From NCBI GenBank assembly GCA_963855995.1, contig OY979728.1, forward strand, positions 930,001 through 994,000: DNA of 64,000 nucleotides. The letters are read 5' to 3'. Of this stretch, positions 47,740 through 59,460 are shown piece after piece. The notes under the pieces were generated by a model, which was given only the letters and a program-made list of their open reading frames with translations, had not been told where the DNA came from and ran no database searches. Origin of the DNA: Muricea muricata. Taxonomy: Eukaryota > Cnidaria > Anthozoa > Malacalcyonacea > Plexauridae. How positions within the stretch are numbered: the first letter of the stretch is position 1; every line of letters starts with the position of its first letter. A program made the position numbers and the translations under genes.

Positions 47740-49228
47740 TTTTAAATTCGCCCCGTTTCTGTTTTTTTTTTTTTTTTTATTTTTTTTCGGTGTCAGAAGT
47801 CGGTGCAGCGCTCATGGGTGATACCGCTGGCACAAACCGCGTGAGCCGACCTAAACACGGCGTTTAAACTCAATTTCTAGCGAAATGTGTCAACAAAACA
47901 CGCATTTAAACGTGCATGCTAGAACATCTAAACCGCAAGAAGGTTTTACGTGCAAAGATTCTCATGCAAAATGCTTTAAAACGACAAATTCCAGCGATGT
48001 GTCGCGGTGAAGTTTTGAGAGCGTGTTTCCATCATTTTCTGGTTTATTCCTACTTTTAAGGAAATTTAGAAATTTCTACACAAGAATCAAACGCAAATTC
48101 TACTGAAATATCTACATACATACAAAATGAAGATCGGTGAAGGAACTTCGCAAAAATATTCATTTTTGTACTTTCGAACGGCGTTTTTCCTATGCTTTTG
48201 ACTGAAAACACGACGAACGACACTTGCCAGAGCAATTTGCGTGGCGCGTGGAATGACGTGAGCACGGGGACACAAAAATTGAGGTAATTGAGTGCGAGTT
48301 CCCTATCTGTATATATCTGATCTGTGTTGAGGTTATTGAGTGCGAGTTCCCTATCTGTATATATCTGATCTGTGATACAGCTTCTTCTGAATCGGGAACA
48401 AGGAACTTGCTCGGAGCATGTCGACACAAAGTGGTAGTTTCGGCGTTTCTCGGAATTCGTCGGTTTCCGACGCTGCTCGAAGATTTTCCGAATACTATTT
48501 TTTCAAAATTTTTCTCTAGCTCGAAGATTTTGCTCCTTAAAAGTCCTCTAAATTTTCATGCATCCTAACTTTGTTTTAAGGTAATATGCTTTATTTTCTA
48601 TCATTATTTGTAGCAAAGTACTTAGATTGTGCATAGAGATCGATTTTTGAGAGATCAGACTGGAAATAAGTACAATTTTCGAGTATTGTAAGTTTGTGCT
48701 TTCCAAGCATGGCTATGGTCACATGTAAGATTAAGGCTACCGTTTTCAGCTGAAGTTGGTTCGATAATAATACCATGAAATCCGCTATAGAAACTGAATG
48801 AGGTCTTGAATTGTTGAGATTGTCGAAGAAAGTATGCTGAGACAGTTCTATGTATAGAGTTGGTTCTGGTTCAAATTTATTGAAAAAAGGCAATTTAATT
48901 TTAATTTTGTGAATTTCGATTACAAAACATGCCTTGGACTGTCGACCAATTGATTTCGTCAGGCGATTACAGACTTGTGAGAGGAGGGGGGTAGCCTAAT
49001 TACTAAAATGTAGTGAAAAAAGGACTTTCCATCTAATGGTGGGAGCAGGTTGGCGGGAACACTGGAGAATAAAGGTCCTGTCACAATGCAATTTTTCTTG
49101 CAACTTGAAATGCAATTCTACTATTGGGAGATGTAAAATTGGCAAATGCAAGTTTCCATCACAGTTTGCTGGGGTTTTTTAACGTACCAAACATTTGTCA
49201 CAAATTTACTTAAGAGTAGATTTTCCCT
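47740..49228. other. Gene-free stretch
   Basis: Poly-T run at about 47762-47790 and a 48-bp duplication (separate entry). Short open frames are repeat-derived and not supported as genes. Confidence 0.45.
48279..48374. repeat. 48-bp tandem duplication
   Basis: Two near-identical units starting ttgaggt(a/t)attgagtgc and ending tatctgatctgtg. Confidence 0.85.
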
Positions 49229-49463
49229 GTAGCAAAAAAGATGGCAAATGTTGATTTTACCAGAGTGCATGGCAGTCTGAAATTGTTTAAAAAGGCAAAT
49301 TAACGTCTTTTGAAGAACAGACAGAAGACAATAGGTTTTTTTCACACTTGTGTTAAAATTTCAATCCAGTAGCTTTGTTTCTTGTCATCTTTTCCCTCGT
49401 ATTCTTTCTTGATACCTGCAATGCATTCTGGTAAAATCGACATGTCGCCATCTTTTTTGCTAC
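49229..49463. mobile_element. MITE, GTAGCAAAA(A)AGATGGC family, copy 1
   Basis: Inverted ends gtagcaaaaaagatggc / gccatcttttttgctac with inner gattttaccagagtgca / tgcattctggtaaaatc. Copy 2 is at 54924-55153. Confidence 0.8.
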
Positions 49464-49472
49464 AGTGAATGC

Positions 49473-49610
49473 AAGGAAAAGTGCACCGTGTGACAGGGCC
49501 TTAAGGGTAAGAGGTGGATAGAGAAGGAGACGGAGCAGTTACAAGCGCAAGAAAAATTGCACCGTGTGACAGGGCCTTGAGGGTGGGAGGTGGATAGGAG
49601 GAGACGGAGC
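49473..49610. repeat. Tandem duplication, about 75 bp
   Basis: Two units each containing gtgcaccgtgtgacagggcc or its variant, gaggtggata and gagacggagcag. An inverted relative of one segment is at 49072-49105 (ggtcctgtcacaatgcaatt). Confidence 0.75.
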
Positions 49611-52600
49611 AGGATGTGGGAGTCGTGCAAGGTCGGGAGGTTAAAAAAGAACAAGGAATGTTATGTTTTTAATGCCTTTTAGACTTTTCTTGAGGCAATT
49701 AAAATTCAAACTGTCAAATCCAAACACTGTACAGAATGGCCAACTTTACGTGGTCTTTAGTTTTTACACAACCACTTGCATTGTTATCTTTTGCAGTTTG
49801 TTTACCATTTCAGTTATCTATCTTCAATAGAATTCTTTGAAATTTGTTTGTAGATCGACAAAATGCTTAACCTCCTCTCAACAACTGGCAGATTATGAAA
49901 AATGAAATTGTTAAAGGTATTGGAATATTGCATGTACAATATTGAATATGGGACAATTTGGGACAGTATAATTTTGGACATGACGGTTTCATTCTCACCT
50001 AATTTGACGATTATTTTGTGGGTACACATACCGTGGAATCTCATGTGCTCCAGAAGCATTTTAATCTTAGAAAAAGTCAAATAATGATGAACTGTGTTTT
50101 AAAAGAAAGTTAGAATCTTATTTGGTTCAAATCAATTGAATTATGGCCCAAGAGTTCATGAAAACACATACAAAAGGCTTTCTTAAAAAACTGAAATATC
50201 AAATCTAGCAATTTTATATGTTATGCCTCTAAACAACACAATTCTGTTTCTAAAAATTGGTACCCTACTAGACCTATATGCATGATTATACTAATTTGGA
50301 CATATTTATTTTTACCCATTAAAATATAAATTTGTGTTTAATCATTCGTGTTTGTCATTATTTGACTTTGTAATGTTGGTTAAACATAAGGAGATTGAGG
50401 TGACTTTGCCAGAAACAAAAACATCCATTATTATACTAAAATTTCAATATATATAGCAATTAAAACTAACCACAGGAAATATATTTCTACTTTTTAATTG
50501 AAATGTTTCTGTTATATGCACTATATCATATTTTTGATAAAAAATTACAACACCTATGTTATTTCCTGGTTTACTATCTCAATCATCTTTTGTTTAAGCT
50601 GGCTTTGAGTGTTCATTTGAAAGTTTGGAAAGTTCATTTGAAAATCACAATAGTTCTCAATGTTATATTGGACCCTTTAAAGTTAAAAAAATACTTTGTA
50701 ATATTTTATACTACTGGTAATTTATCTTAGATACAGACTTTGTGATTTTGTACTAGAATGTTGACTTTCAAACTTTAAGATGAACTACTTATTAAGGACA
50801 AAATAAGCTAGCATATTGTCTTTTGTTTACAAAGTGGAACTTGTTTGGAATTGAGATGAACTGATGCAGTTGTTCTTTAACTTTATCAATTAATTACATA
50901 TCTTAAATGAAAAAGAAAACCACAACTTGCCAAATAAATTCTGTGGGCTCTTTTTATTAGCAAAGAAAAGATGTGGCGGATGTAAGAATTTAAGAGTAAA
51001 AAAGTTTCCTTGCACTAAAAAAATTGACAGTATGCCAGATTTTCTAGATAAACAAGCAGTACAGATGTTGGCCAATAATAAGTATAAGTAACTACAATTT
51101 TTAATTTTAAAAGTTTTCTATTGATGCCTGGATACAGTAAATACTTTACCAGAGTTCTTCGTATTACATCGACTTGAAAAAGTTTTAAGTCACATGAAGC
51201 TTTTAGTTGATACTGTGCAATTTCAAATTTTACAGACTTCTTAATTAACATGCCAAATTTACCTTGTTGAACATAAGGTCTTTCCTGAGAAAAAGTAAAA
51301 CTGTCTGGCATTATATGGAGTAGAATAATTTAAATTAGTTTGAGACTTTGATTTGATAACAATTTTGATTTGTACTATTTACAATACAAGTGACCGGGTT
51401 GTATCGGATATACAAACCCAAGCTGAAGGCGAGATATCTGACATACACAGATGCGAATGTTGTAAATGGCTTGTGAAACTCGTCAATTTTATACATCAGA
51501 TCTATAGCAAAGTGATTTTGAAAATACCGATTCTGTAAGATGAGAAAATGATTTCTTTTGTGTTTCCTGTATGATTTATTACTTTATAAGTTTCTTAATT
51601 AAAATTACAACATATTGCCTACTGGAACTTTTTATATTGTTTGGTTGTGGTGAATTTGTATTTTGGCAATTGAAATATTTCTGAATTTGTATGTGCATTT
51701 CCTTTGCTTCAGTTCAAGTTTACATTTCAAATATTCCACTTTGTAATACTTGCGTGGTAATAATAATATAAGAAAACAGGTTTACATGGCTCTTGAATAT
51801 AGTCTTTTCAACAAGTAAGTAAAGATGAATTTATACTTCAAAGAGATATGTTCCTAACCTGACAATGGTACCTTCCAAAAAGACTAAATTTAAATTGATT
51901 CTTCGAATAAATTTTTTACTTTTCAATCCAAGATCAATCTAAGTTATGTATTTCTACTTTTATTTTGGTCTCTTTAACACTGAAACTATCAATTATATAT
52001 AAAGCAACTTCACTATCGAGTGACTTCATTAGTTGCTGGGCAAAGCCAAAGCATTGATTTTTCGGCTGTTTTCAATGAAAAATAGAATTTTGCCCAAAGT
52101 TATCTCAAATAAATTATCACAATTTGAACAAAAAGCTTCTGTTCTTGTGCCCACCAGAAAAATGAGATGTCTGAGACTTTCTTTGTATTTTTTTGCGAAA
52201 AATAGATCGCATGCACTGTTATGCAAAGAAAAGTGTAAGAGATTGGTTTCTGAAAAATGTCGTGCTACACACAATATTCTAAAAATGCTTGGTTTTTATT
52301 CTATGTATTTTTGAATTTTTTGTTAAAAAAAAATAAAGGTAGCAATGTTTAGTGCATTTCACATTGTCAGGTTAGAAACGCAATAAGAAAAATGTGGCTC
52401 CGAACATTACAGCTTGGTCAATTTGGAATTTATAAAAAAATCGTTTCTTCGTTGTTTTTCGACGTTTTGAAGGGTTGTTTCGAGTACAAAAAAGTATTTT
52501 TAGGAAGAATTATGTGCCCACGTTACATGTCTCAAAGCCATCAAAATTCGTTGGTAATTCGTGCATGTATTTTTTCTGACTTATAAAAGCACAATTGATT

Positions 52601-53225
52601 AAAAATAATATTTTTCTTTTGACAAAAATACCTTTCTTCTGTGAGGCTGGCTGTATTTGAAAAAGCGTTGGTCAACGCTCCGCCAAAACTCGTGGGTTTT
52701 CTCCGGGTACTCCGGTTCTTCCCACTGGGAGAGTTGACAGGGTAGTTACATATGGTTATAAAAATGTGACTAACTTTTGAAAACCTTTCTACTTAGACTT
52801 GTTAAGCCTTCTCGTCATCTCTATCAGTTGCATGTTTTGAGCCACATGTTTTTCTTTGTAATTGTGAAACAACTCGTTATATGCTGGGTAAACCTTTGCA
52901 AAACTCTCAAAATTTATCACTTCAAGTTGTTTCATTGTTATAATATATTTTGAAGTATAAACATTTACTTACGTTGAAAAGACCCAAGTTTTTTAGGACT
53001 TTGTTCATTCACTTGTGTTATTGTTCTCTCTGCCATGTTCTGTTTTCTTCTGTTGTTATTTTAATAAGTACAATGTGTGGTAGTTAATCTCTTTTTATTG
53101 TTATTCAAATTGTATGTAATCTTTACAAATTTTTTCAATAAATTGTTTACAAAATTTACTTGTGACCCCTTTTTAATTAAAAATTCAATTCCCATGGGAA
53201 TTGAGAAATTGAATAAAAAAAATCC
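49611..53225. other. AT-rich gene-free region
   Basis: Strongly AT-rich with only short open frames on both strands and no recognisable domain, RNA or clear element boundaries. A SINE-tail fragment lies at 52676-52745. Confidence 0.45.
52676..52745 (+). mobile_element. SINE fragment (3' part)
   Basis: cgtgggttttctccgggtac ... tccggtt ... gttgacaggg matches the body of the SINE at 58846-59000 (cgtgggtttattccgggtac, tccggtt, gttgactgg), without the tRNA-like head. Confidence 0.55.
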
Positions 53226-53346
53226 CCCTACCCCGGCCAGCTCCCCAAGTGCCACTTCCACCTAAGTAGAAGTACTTATACATGTAGTACAAGTACTTCT
53301 ACTTATTCACGGTGGAAGTAGCACTCGGAGAACTGGCCGGGGTAGC
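53226..53346. mobile_element. Hairpin element
   Basis: taccccggccag ... gccacttccac ... agtagaagtact against agtacttctact ... gtggaagt ... ctggccggggta. Confidence 0.65.
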
Positions 53347-54180
53347 CGGCAAAGAGAAGACCAACTTTGCAAGTGCTAATACAATTGCTAAGTTGATCTT
53401 CCCTAGAGAGCAGCCGCGCGTACCTAACAAATTAAAACAACAAACGTTAGTGACTTAAGTACTTAGCATGCAAATTTGATTCCCAAAGCCAAAATGTCAA
53501 GTGCCCCCCGCTGATCCTACCAACTGCCTACCTGCCTCAGTTCTAAGCTGTCTTCCTCAGTTCTAAGCTCCTGCATTCCATTCGTTACCTTCACTTTCCT
53601 CACCATCGCACAGTCACTCACAGCTGATAAACCCGCATGCACCACCACCACCCCGACTGCCACCCAATTTCGAAAATTAAAAGAGTTAAAATTTCGGTAA
53701 AGTATGCATTTTAAATGCAATTTATTTGGATATTTTAGATCAAACGTAAACAGAAAAAGCTCGTACATAAAAACAGGTGAGAATTCTATTTAAAATTTGC
53801 TTGCAAAATATAAAACTTAATTCGCATTTTTCTTAGTTAATAGTATAGATCAATTTAGTTGATGTTGAAACCTACTCTTAACTGTTTTGTTAGAAGTGAC
53901 GACAGATTTTGGTTTTTAAGCATACTTTCAAAAATTTTAATTCCTTTAATAAACCTAACCCCATGCAACTTACACACGGCGCACACCCTCGCAGTCCATA
54001 CATTTAGCTAATAAATTACGTTATAAACAAAAAAGCAAAATAAAAAGATAAATTACGTTATCTCTAGCTACTTAAACCCACTTAGACTGAGTTTTTGATT
54101 GAATTTTCAAACGTAAAACCTTAGCTGAATGGGCATGGGCTTTTCGTTATGTTAACTGTTCCGGAGTAAATATAAACCTG
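53347..54180. other. Gene-free stretch
   Basis: No gene or defined repeat. A local duplication of 'ctcagttctaagct' is at about 53537-53570. Confidence 0.4.
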
Positions 54181-54420
54181 GGGCCGGTTGTATCAAAGGC
54201 GTTTAGCTTAAACGGTGGATAAGTGAAATTTAAAAATCAGTTTTACACCTAGTACGGAACCGAAATTATGAGTTGAAATAGAATAAATATTTAGTTTTAT
54301 ATATAATTGTTCTTCTCAGGTCAAATAACTTCAGCTGGTTTGTTTATACAACATGGAAACTTGTTTCATATTTTTGACTTATCCACCGTTTAAGCTAAAC
54401 GCCTTTGATACAACCGGCCC
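54181..54420. mobile_element. MITE with 43-bp TIRs
   Basis: gggccggttgtatcaaaggc ... aaacggtggataag and its mirror cttatccaccgtttaagcta ... gatacaaccggccc match over about 43 bp with no mismatch seen; 240 bp in all. The high identity suggests recent insertion. Confidence 0.85.
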
Positions 54421-54923
54421 CTGATACTTACCAAAGTCCAAGGCTGGGTCAAATAAGCATGAGAATTAGGCAAAAATAAAAAGCAATTGAAACTCAACAG
54501 ATTCACTAAAGTTGTTTTTTTTTTGGCAACTTATATCCTTAAGTGTAGATGACATGCAATTTTTAATGCCGTAATTCTCACACTTATTTAACCGAAACGC
54601 CTTCATTTGCATGGTACCTCGCAGCTGCTCTCAAACCATCTTCGTAATTTGCTTTAGTGTACACAAACAATGACTTCATTGTTCCTGCTTACCAAAACAA
54701 ATCTGAAAGCACCAAGATACTTATCATATTGATAATCAAAGAGGATTCGCATTATGCAGTAATTACCATAAACAGACGCATCACCATTGAAACAAAGCAT
54801 GCTGTATTCCCATGGGAATTTAAAATGCACAAAAAAATATAATGATCATCCATGATTTGCATGGATGTATGAACCAAATTAGCTAAGAAACAAAGAAATG
54901 ATATATTCCCTTGGGAATTTAAT

Positions 54924-55153
54924 GTAGCAAAAAGATGGCGGGTGTTGATTTTACCAGAATGCCTTGCGGTCTGAAATCGTTTAAAAACTTAAGGTAAATT
55001 AACCTCGTTTGAGGAACAGACAGATAGGTTATTTTGTCACTTTTGTTAAAATTCCGTCCATTAGCTTATGTTAAATATCATTTCACTGGTATTCTTGATT
55101 GATACCCGCATTAAATTCTGGTAAAATCGACATGCCACCATTTGTTTTGCTAC
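54924..55153. mobile_element. MITE, GTAGCAAAA(A)AGATGGC family, copy 2
   Basis: Same layout as 49229-49463: gtagcaaaaagatggcg ... gattttaccagaatgc ... attctggtaaaatcg ... tttgctac. Confidence 0.8.
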
Positions 55154-56062
55154 GGTGAATTGGAATACAAGTCAAATTTTCTCGCTTTTTAACCAGAGAA
55201 CACATTCTTTAAAGGTAGAACGACGGAATTGATCGTTTACAATCGACGCCATCTTTGTTGACGTTTGAAACACATGGCAACCACAAAGTATCTATTCATT
55301 ATATCTGATCCTATCGAGCCATACATCTTTAAAGTATCATTCATAATACGCTAAAACTAACGATGAAATAGTAAATTGACACAAGTACTTCGCTGTAAAC
55401 AGCTGAAGTAATCTGCAGAGTCAACCAAGATGGCGCTCAATCACACGAAATGACGGCATGTGCAAACCAAAAATAGTGACCAAATGCGTCAACTATAATT
55501 TAGTGGCATTATTACGAAACTTATTTTTGTAAAACGTTCAATCCTACATGTTATTTTGTTTTGTTTTTAGAAATATCCAAATCCAAATGTTAGAGACGAA
55601 ATTTCCAGGCGTTAAGGTATTGTTTCTTTAAAAAATATTGTCGACATTTACCATATTTTTACCTGTTTTTTGACTCGAAAATTGACTGCCAAACTCCTAG
55701 GTATTCTATTTAATTATTTTGTTGAATGTATTTGATATCAATGTTATTTCAATCCAATTTTTTTCACTTAATTTGCTGTCTTCTCTTTTTCATTAACGAG
55801 AAATATCTATTAAATCCTCTTTGATCCCTCAATAATAAGTATCTTGTTTTCTACTAACTTGCACATTACCACTACTTTCTATTACAATGTCGTGTCTTCT
55901 CATTCTTGTGGATTGTTGTTTTGTGGGTCTTGTCGTCCAGGATCGTTCATTCTTTTCTTTTCTTGTGCGTTTTTTTCACATCCCATCACCCTTTGCAATA
56001 GTAGAAAGAATTAAATCATGAGATGATAGTTACGAGTAATTTATAAACTATAACATATTAAA
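55154..56062. other. Gene-free stretch
   Basis: Contains an inverted pair cgccatctttgttgac (about 55248) and gtcaaccaagatggcg (about 55420), probably another MITE. Nothing coding. Confidence 0.4.
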
Positions 56063-56203
56063 CAATTATTGGATGAGGTTTTTGTGATATGCGGAATTAT
56101 CAATGTCGAGGTAAGAGTTATCAGCCGAGCCGAAGGCGAGTTAGATAACTCTTACCGAGAGATTGATAATTTTGCATATCACAAAAACCGAATCCGATAA
56201 TTG
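56063..56203. mobile_element. Palindromic MITE
   Basis: caattattggatgaggtttt ... gatatgc ... gtaagagttatc against gataactcttac ... gcatatcacaaaaacc ... ataattg. Confidence 0.75.
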
Positions 56204-56384
56204 CTTTATTATACATTTTAAGTCTTTTTCCTCGAGCAATTGACGCATTTCGCCCTCGGAAGAGCTTAAAAAGGAAGATGCCATAACATGAAACAGAAAA
56301 TATCGAAAAAATGTTGTTGCCATGCCAACCATTGATGCCAACGAATACCGCATACTGTAATAATCTGCACCGTAGGCTCAACAT

Positions 56385-56665
56385 GCAGATAACTCAGTTA
56401 TCTGCTAGCAGATAACTGAGCCATAGAATAAGAATACATAGAAGGGCCACTCGCGTCGGAGCCTTTGGAGTTTTTGAAGCCGCGCATGTCGCATTACGCA
56501 CGTTATTAGCATTTTCTCAGCCAGTCAATTGCATTTTCTGGCCAATAGGAATGCTGAACTGGCTGGTGGCAGCCAGTAAACTGCATAAACATAGTGTGAC
56601 ATGTTGCACTGCTGAGTGGCCCTTCTATGTATTCTTATTGTATGACTGAGTTATCTGCAGATTGT
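56385..56665. mobile_element. TIR element with nested inverted pair
   Basis: Ends gcagataactcagttatctg / gactgagttatctgc. Next inside, ataagaatacatagaagggc / gcccttctatgtattcttat. The centre is related to 37395-37560. Confidence 0.7.
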
Positions 56666-56741
56666 GTGATAGTCGCATTTATCTGCATACAACTGACCAA
56701 TCACAACGCATAAAACAACTGCAATGTATAGTAATTAACAC

Positions 56742-56837
56742 TTGACTGAGACCGAGGGAAACAGTATGTTTTGTGGACCAGAGACTGTCGATGTCGAGGG
56801 TCCACAAAACATACTGCTTTCCCGAGGTCTCAGTCAA
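56742..56837. mobile_element. Hairpin element
   Basis: ttgactgagaccgagggaaa ... cagtatgttttgtggacc against ggtccacaaaacatactg ... cgaggtctcagtcaa. Flanked by tattttattatatactgagt (56838) and its mirror near 57078, so probably nested in a further TIR element to about 57100. Confidence 0.7.
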
Positions 56838-57099
56838 TAAGTATTTTATTATATACTGAGTGCCAAAAGAGAAGAAAAGTACCACAAATCAATCAAACAT
56901 GTGTAAAAAGGATTACCTTTTACCTGACATGGCTACGTGAGGCTTTGTGGATTTGTTGTCTACCGGTGAATAAAAGTAATGTCCACCGCTTAGCTACGTT
57001 GCCAGGGAGACAATAGAATTTCTCCACTATCACGTGATACGTTCTTAACCAATAAGAAACAGGAATAAATGAACTTTGACACTCAGTATATTATAAAAT

Positions 57100-58035
57100 A
57101 GTATTAATTAGGCCGGCCAAATTATTGTGTAAGCTGTTAATATGAAATTTTTTTATTAAAATCTCGAGAATCATTAATAAATCGTGAGCAAAACACAAAA
57201 GAAAATCATAGCCGTGAAGGAGTCTTTATTTCTCACAGGCACACAACTTGCAGCTACCCTAATTTATGAATTTAGATTAAAATATCTCGAGAATTAAACA
57301 ACACGTAAGGAATGTGTAAATTCTTAAAGCTCTTTCGAACAATAAAAATTAATATCTCGCACTAATCTCTCTCAAAAGCTCTCTCAAATTTATTGCCGAT
57401 ATCTCTTTGAGAATTACTGTGCACGTGAAATGTAACTTATATCAAAACTAGCTTACTTCAAGCTGTTTGGGAATCAAGATTTTACGTGTCAACGAGATCA
57501 AATATGAATCTAAGATGGCAGACAGCGCATTAAATTTCTATCTTTACGACCAACTCCCCAACGAAAGGCTTTAATTCGCTCGAAAGTCGAATTTTGTTTT
57601 TTTTTATTGTTTCAGGTAGTGAAAGATCCTGTGTGCTTTTTACAGTACTACCGACACTAGCAACGTTAGTGCGAGATGTTAATTTTTATTGAAACAAAAG
57701 CTGAACTGCTAAAAAAATGGAAACGACAAGATAAAATAAAAAAACTTACTTTCACTCTATCTTTGGATCTTCTTGGCTTCGGTTGTTCTCGTTTCATCAT
57801 GCTGTTTATGGTTTCATCTGGTTGGCGCACTCTCTTCATGGAGCATCAAGGCGGTCCAGTAGGTAACTAGCTCACTCGTGTCCAGTCAACCAACATAAAA
57901 TAAGAAGAAAATTAATGTTACAAAATATTTTAGAATATAGGACACTAAGCTTTAATTGAATTGACTTTAACAAACCGTACATTGTGATAGTATTTGCATC
58001 TTAACATCTGATGGAGACGGCTTGTGATTTACTTC
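57100..58035. other. Gene-free stretch
   Basis: AT-rich, no supported gene. Short frame 57676-57870 has no recognisable features. Confidence 0.4.
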
Positions 58036-58422
58036 TTATGTCGATATGAATTCTTTCCCATCTTGTTGCATCATTAGTTGATGGTTGTTGTATTCACTTT
58101 TTACTTGGCATTCTTTGAAAAAAAAATTACGATGTTCAGAAAACTGTTTACAAGATAAGCAAAGAAAACTACGTTCACAAGCATTAGAGAGGACTGAGTA
58201 ATTATAATAGGCGTGACAGGTCACAGAGGTTAGTCGACGAAGAAACTCATGGACAAATTCCCGGCATGATGATACCCCGATAGCAAGAAATACAGCAAGT
58301 GTAGAACGTGTACGTGTGAGCTTAAACTGTATGTATGCAACTCCAAGAAAAGCGCAACACAAAATGGCGGAATTTAAAGACATTTCTGGTGTCATTTCCA
58401 GTTCCCTAACTTTCGTGGACAA
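58036..58422 (-). CDS. Unidentified 128-residue open frame
   Basis: ATG-to-stop frame, Cys-rich (CCAFLG, NACERSFLCLSCKQ) with one possible membrane segment (SAILCCAFLGVAYIQF). No family recognised, no splice context or repeat origin seen, and it stands alone in a repeat-rich area. More likely chance than gene. Confidence 0.2.
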   Translation of the reverse strand: MSTKVRELEMTPEMSLNSAILCCAFLGVAYIQFKLTRTRSTLAVFLAIGVSSCREFVHEFLRRLTSVTCHAYYNYSVLSNACERSFLCLSCKQFSEHRNFFFKECQVKSEYNNHQLMMQQDGKEFIST

Positions 58423-58845
58423 ATATATTTATATATTTTTCTCAAATTTTTTTGAAGTAAATCTAGATGGATTTTGTGAATAAACAAATTAAAAAAAGTA
58501 TTGCCCACGTTAGGAAACTAGAACGGGCGCCCAAGAATGCCCACAATTTTTCCAATCTGGATTATATTTATTGATTGCGCAAATGACTGATAAAAAATAA
58601 GAGAGTAATAAAATACCAAATGGTTTCCTTTTCAAGATAGTGTCATACATGCGCGCGGCATTTCGGGATATTTGGGAAAACTCATGTTGAAGTTGAACCT
58701 AAGGCAACATGCCAAGTACATGGATGACGCTATCCTGCTCAGGAAACTATTTAGTAATTGTCTTACAAAATGATGACAGTGAAACACAAGTCAACGCCAC
58801 GGCATTTAAATTTCTCGTGTAGGATTGTTTGATCCTGCACAGTAA

Positions 58846-59000
58846 TAGCCAAGTGGCGCAATCGTCAGAGCAAACGCCTATCACATGTGAGGTCGTGGGT
58901 TCAATCCTTACTTCAGACTCGTGACACCCATGTGAGGAGTTAGTCAGTCGTGGGTTTATTCCGGGTACTCCGGTTTGCGAATGTTGACTGGATGGTTAAA
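58846..59000 (+). mobile_element. tRNA-derived SINE
   Basis: Head is tRNA-like: A-box-like gtggcgcaatcgtcagagc and B-box ggttcaatcc (58898-58907) at tRNA spacing. Body: gtgacacccatgtgaggag, cgtgggtttattccgggtac, tccggtt. Transcription by RNA polymerase III is the known mode of such elements. A body-only fragment is at 52676-52745. Confidence 0.8.
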
Positions 59001-59185
59001 ATTGTAAAATATCAGTAATCACCGGAACACTGGTACTTAACTAAACTGCTGACGATGAGGCGGAACTCATAATGAATTAATGAAAATGTGTTTCACTGTA
59101 GTTATCATATAATGTAATTGCCATGCTGAATGAATAATTCTCCAGTAACTACGTCATATGAATAACTTACAATTATGAGAGTAGT

Positions 59186-59460
59186 GGGGGGGGGGGCAGC
59201 ATAAAGATTGAAGTAGTGTCAAGGAAGGGGTACTACCCTGACGGGTACTAGGCGAAGAAGTAGAGTAAACAGGAGGAAGAAGATTAAATTGGAGTAAATA
59301 AGGGGGATTGGGGTAAAGAAGGGGAGAAGCAGGATAAAGAAACCAGTGGAAGGGGGTGCTATCCTGGAAGGAGTACCCGGGAAAGAAGAGGGTGAACAGG
59401 AGGAAAAGTAGATTGGAGAAAAGAAAGGGGAAATTAAACGGATCAGGAAATTCAGACTTG
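59186..59460. repeat. Polypurine tract with 125-bp duplication
   Basis: G/A-rich plus strand. The segment at about 59223-59294 recurs diverged at 59348-59419 (gtaaacaggaggaagaagat versus gtgaacaggaggaaaagtag). Several G-runs. Confidence 0.65.

Noticed and set aside
52029..52314. Overlapping 81- and 93-codon frames on opposite strands
   Set aside because: No domain, start context or splice support; consistent with chance in AT-rich DNA.
57617..57870. Acceptor-like ttgtttcag and a 64-codon frame
   Set aside because: No flanking exon in phase and no protein similarity recognised.
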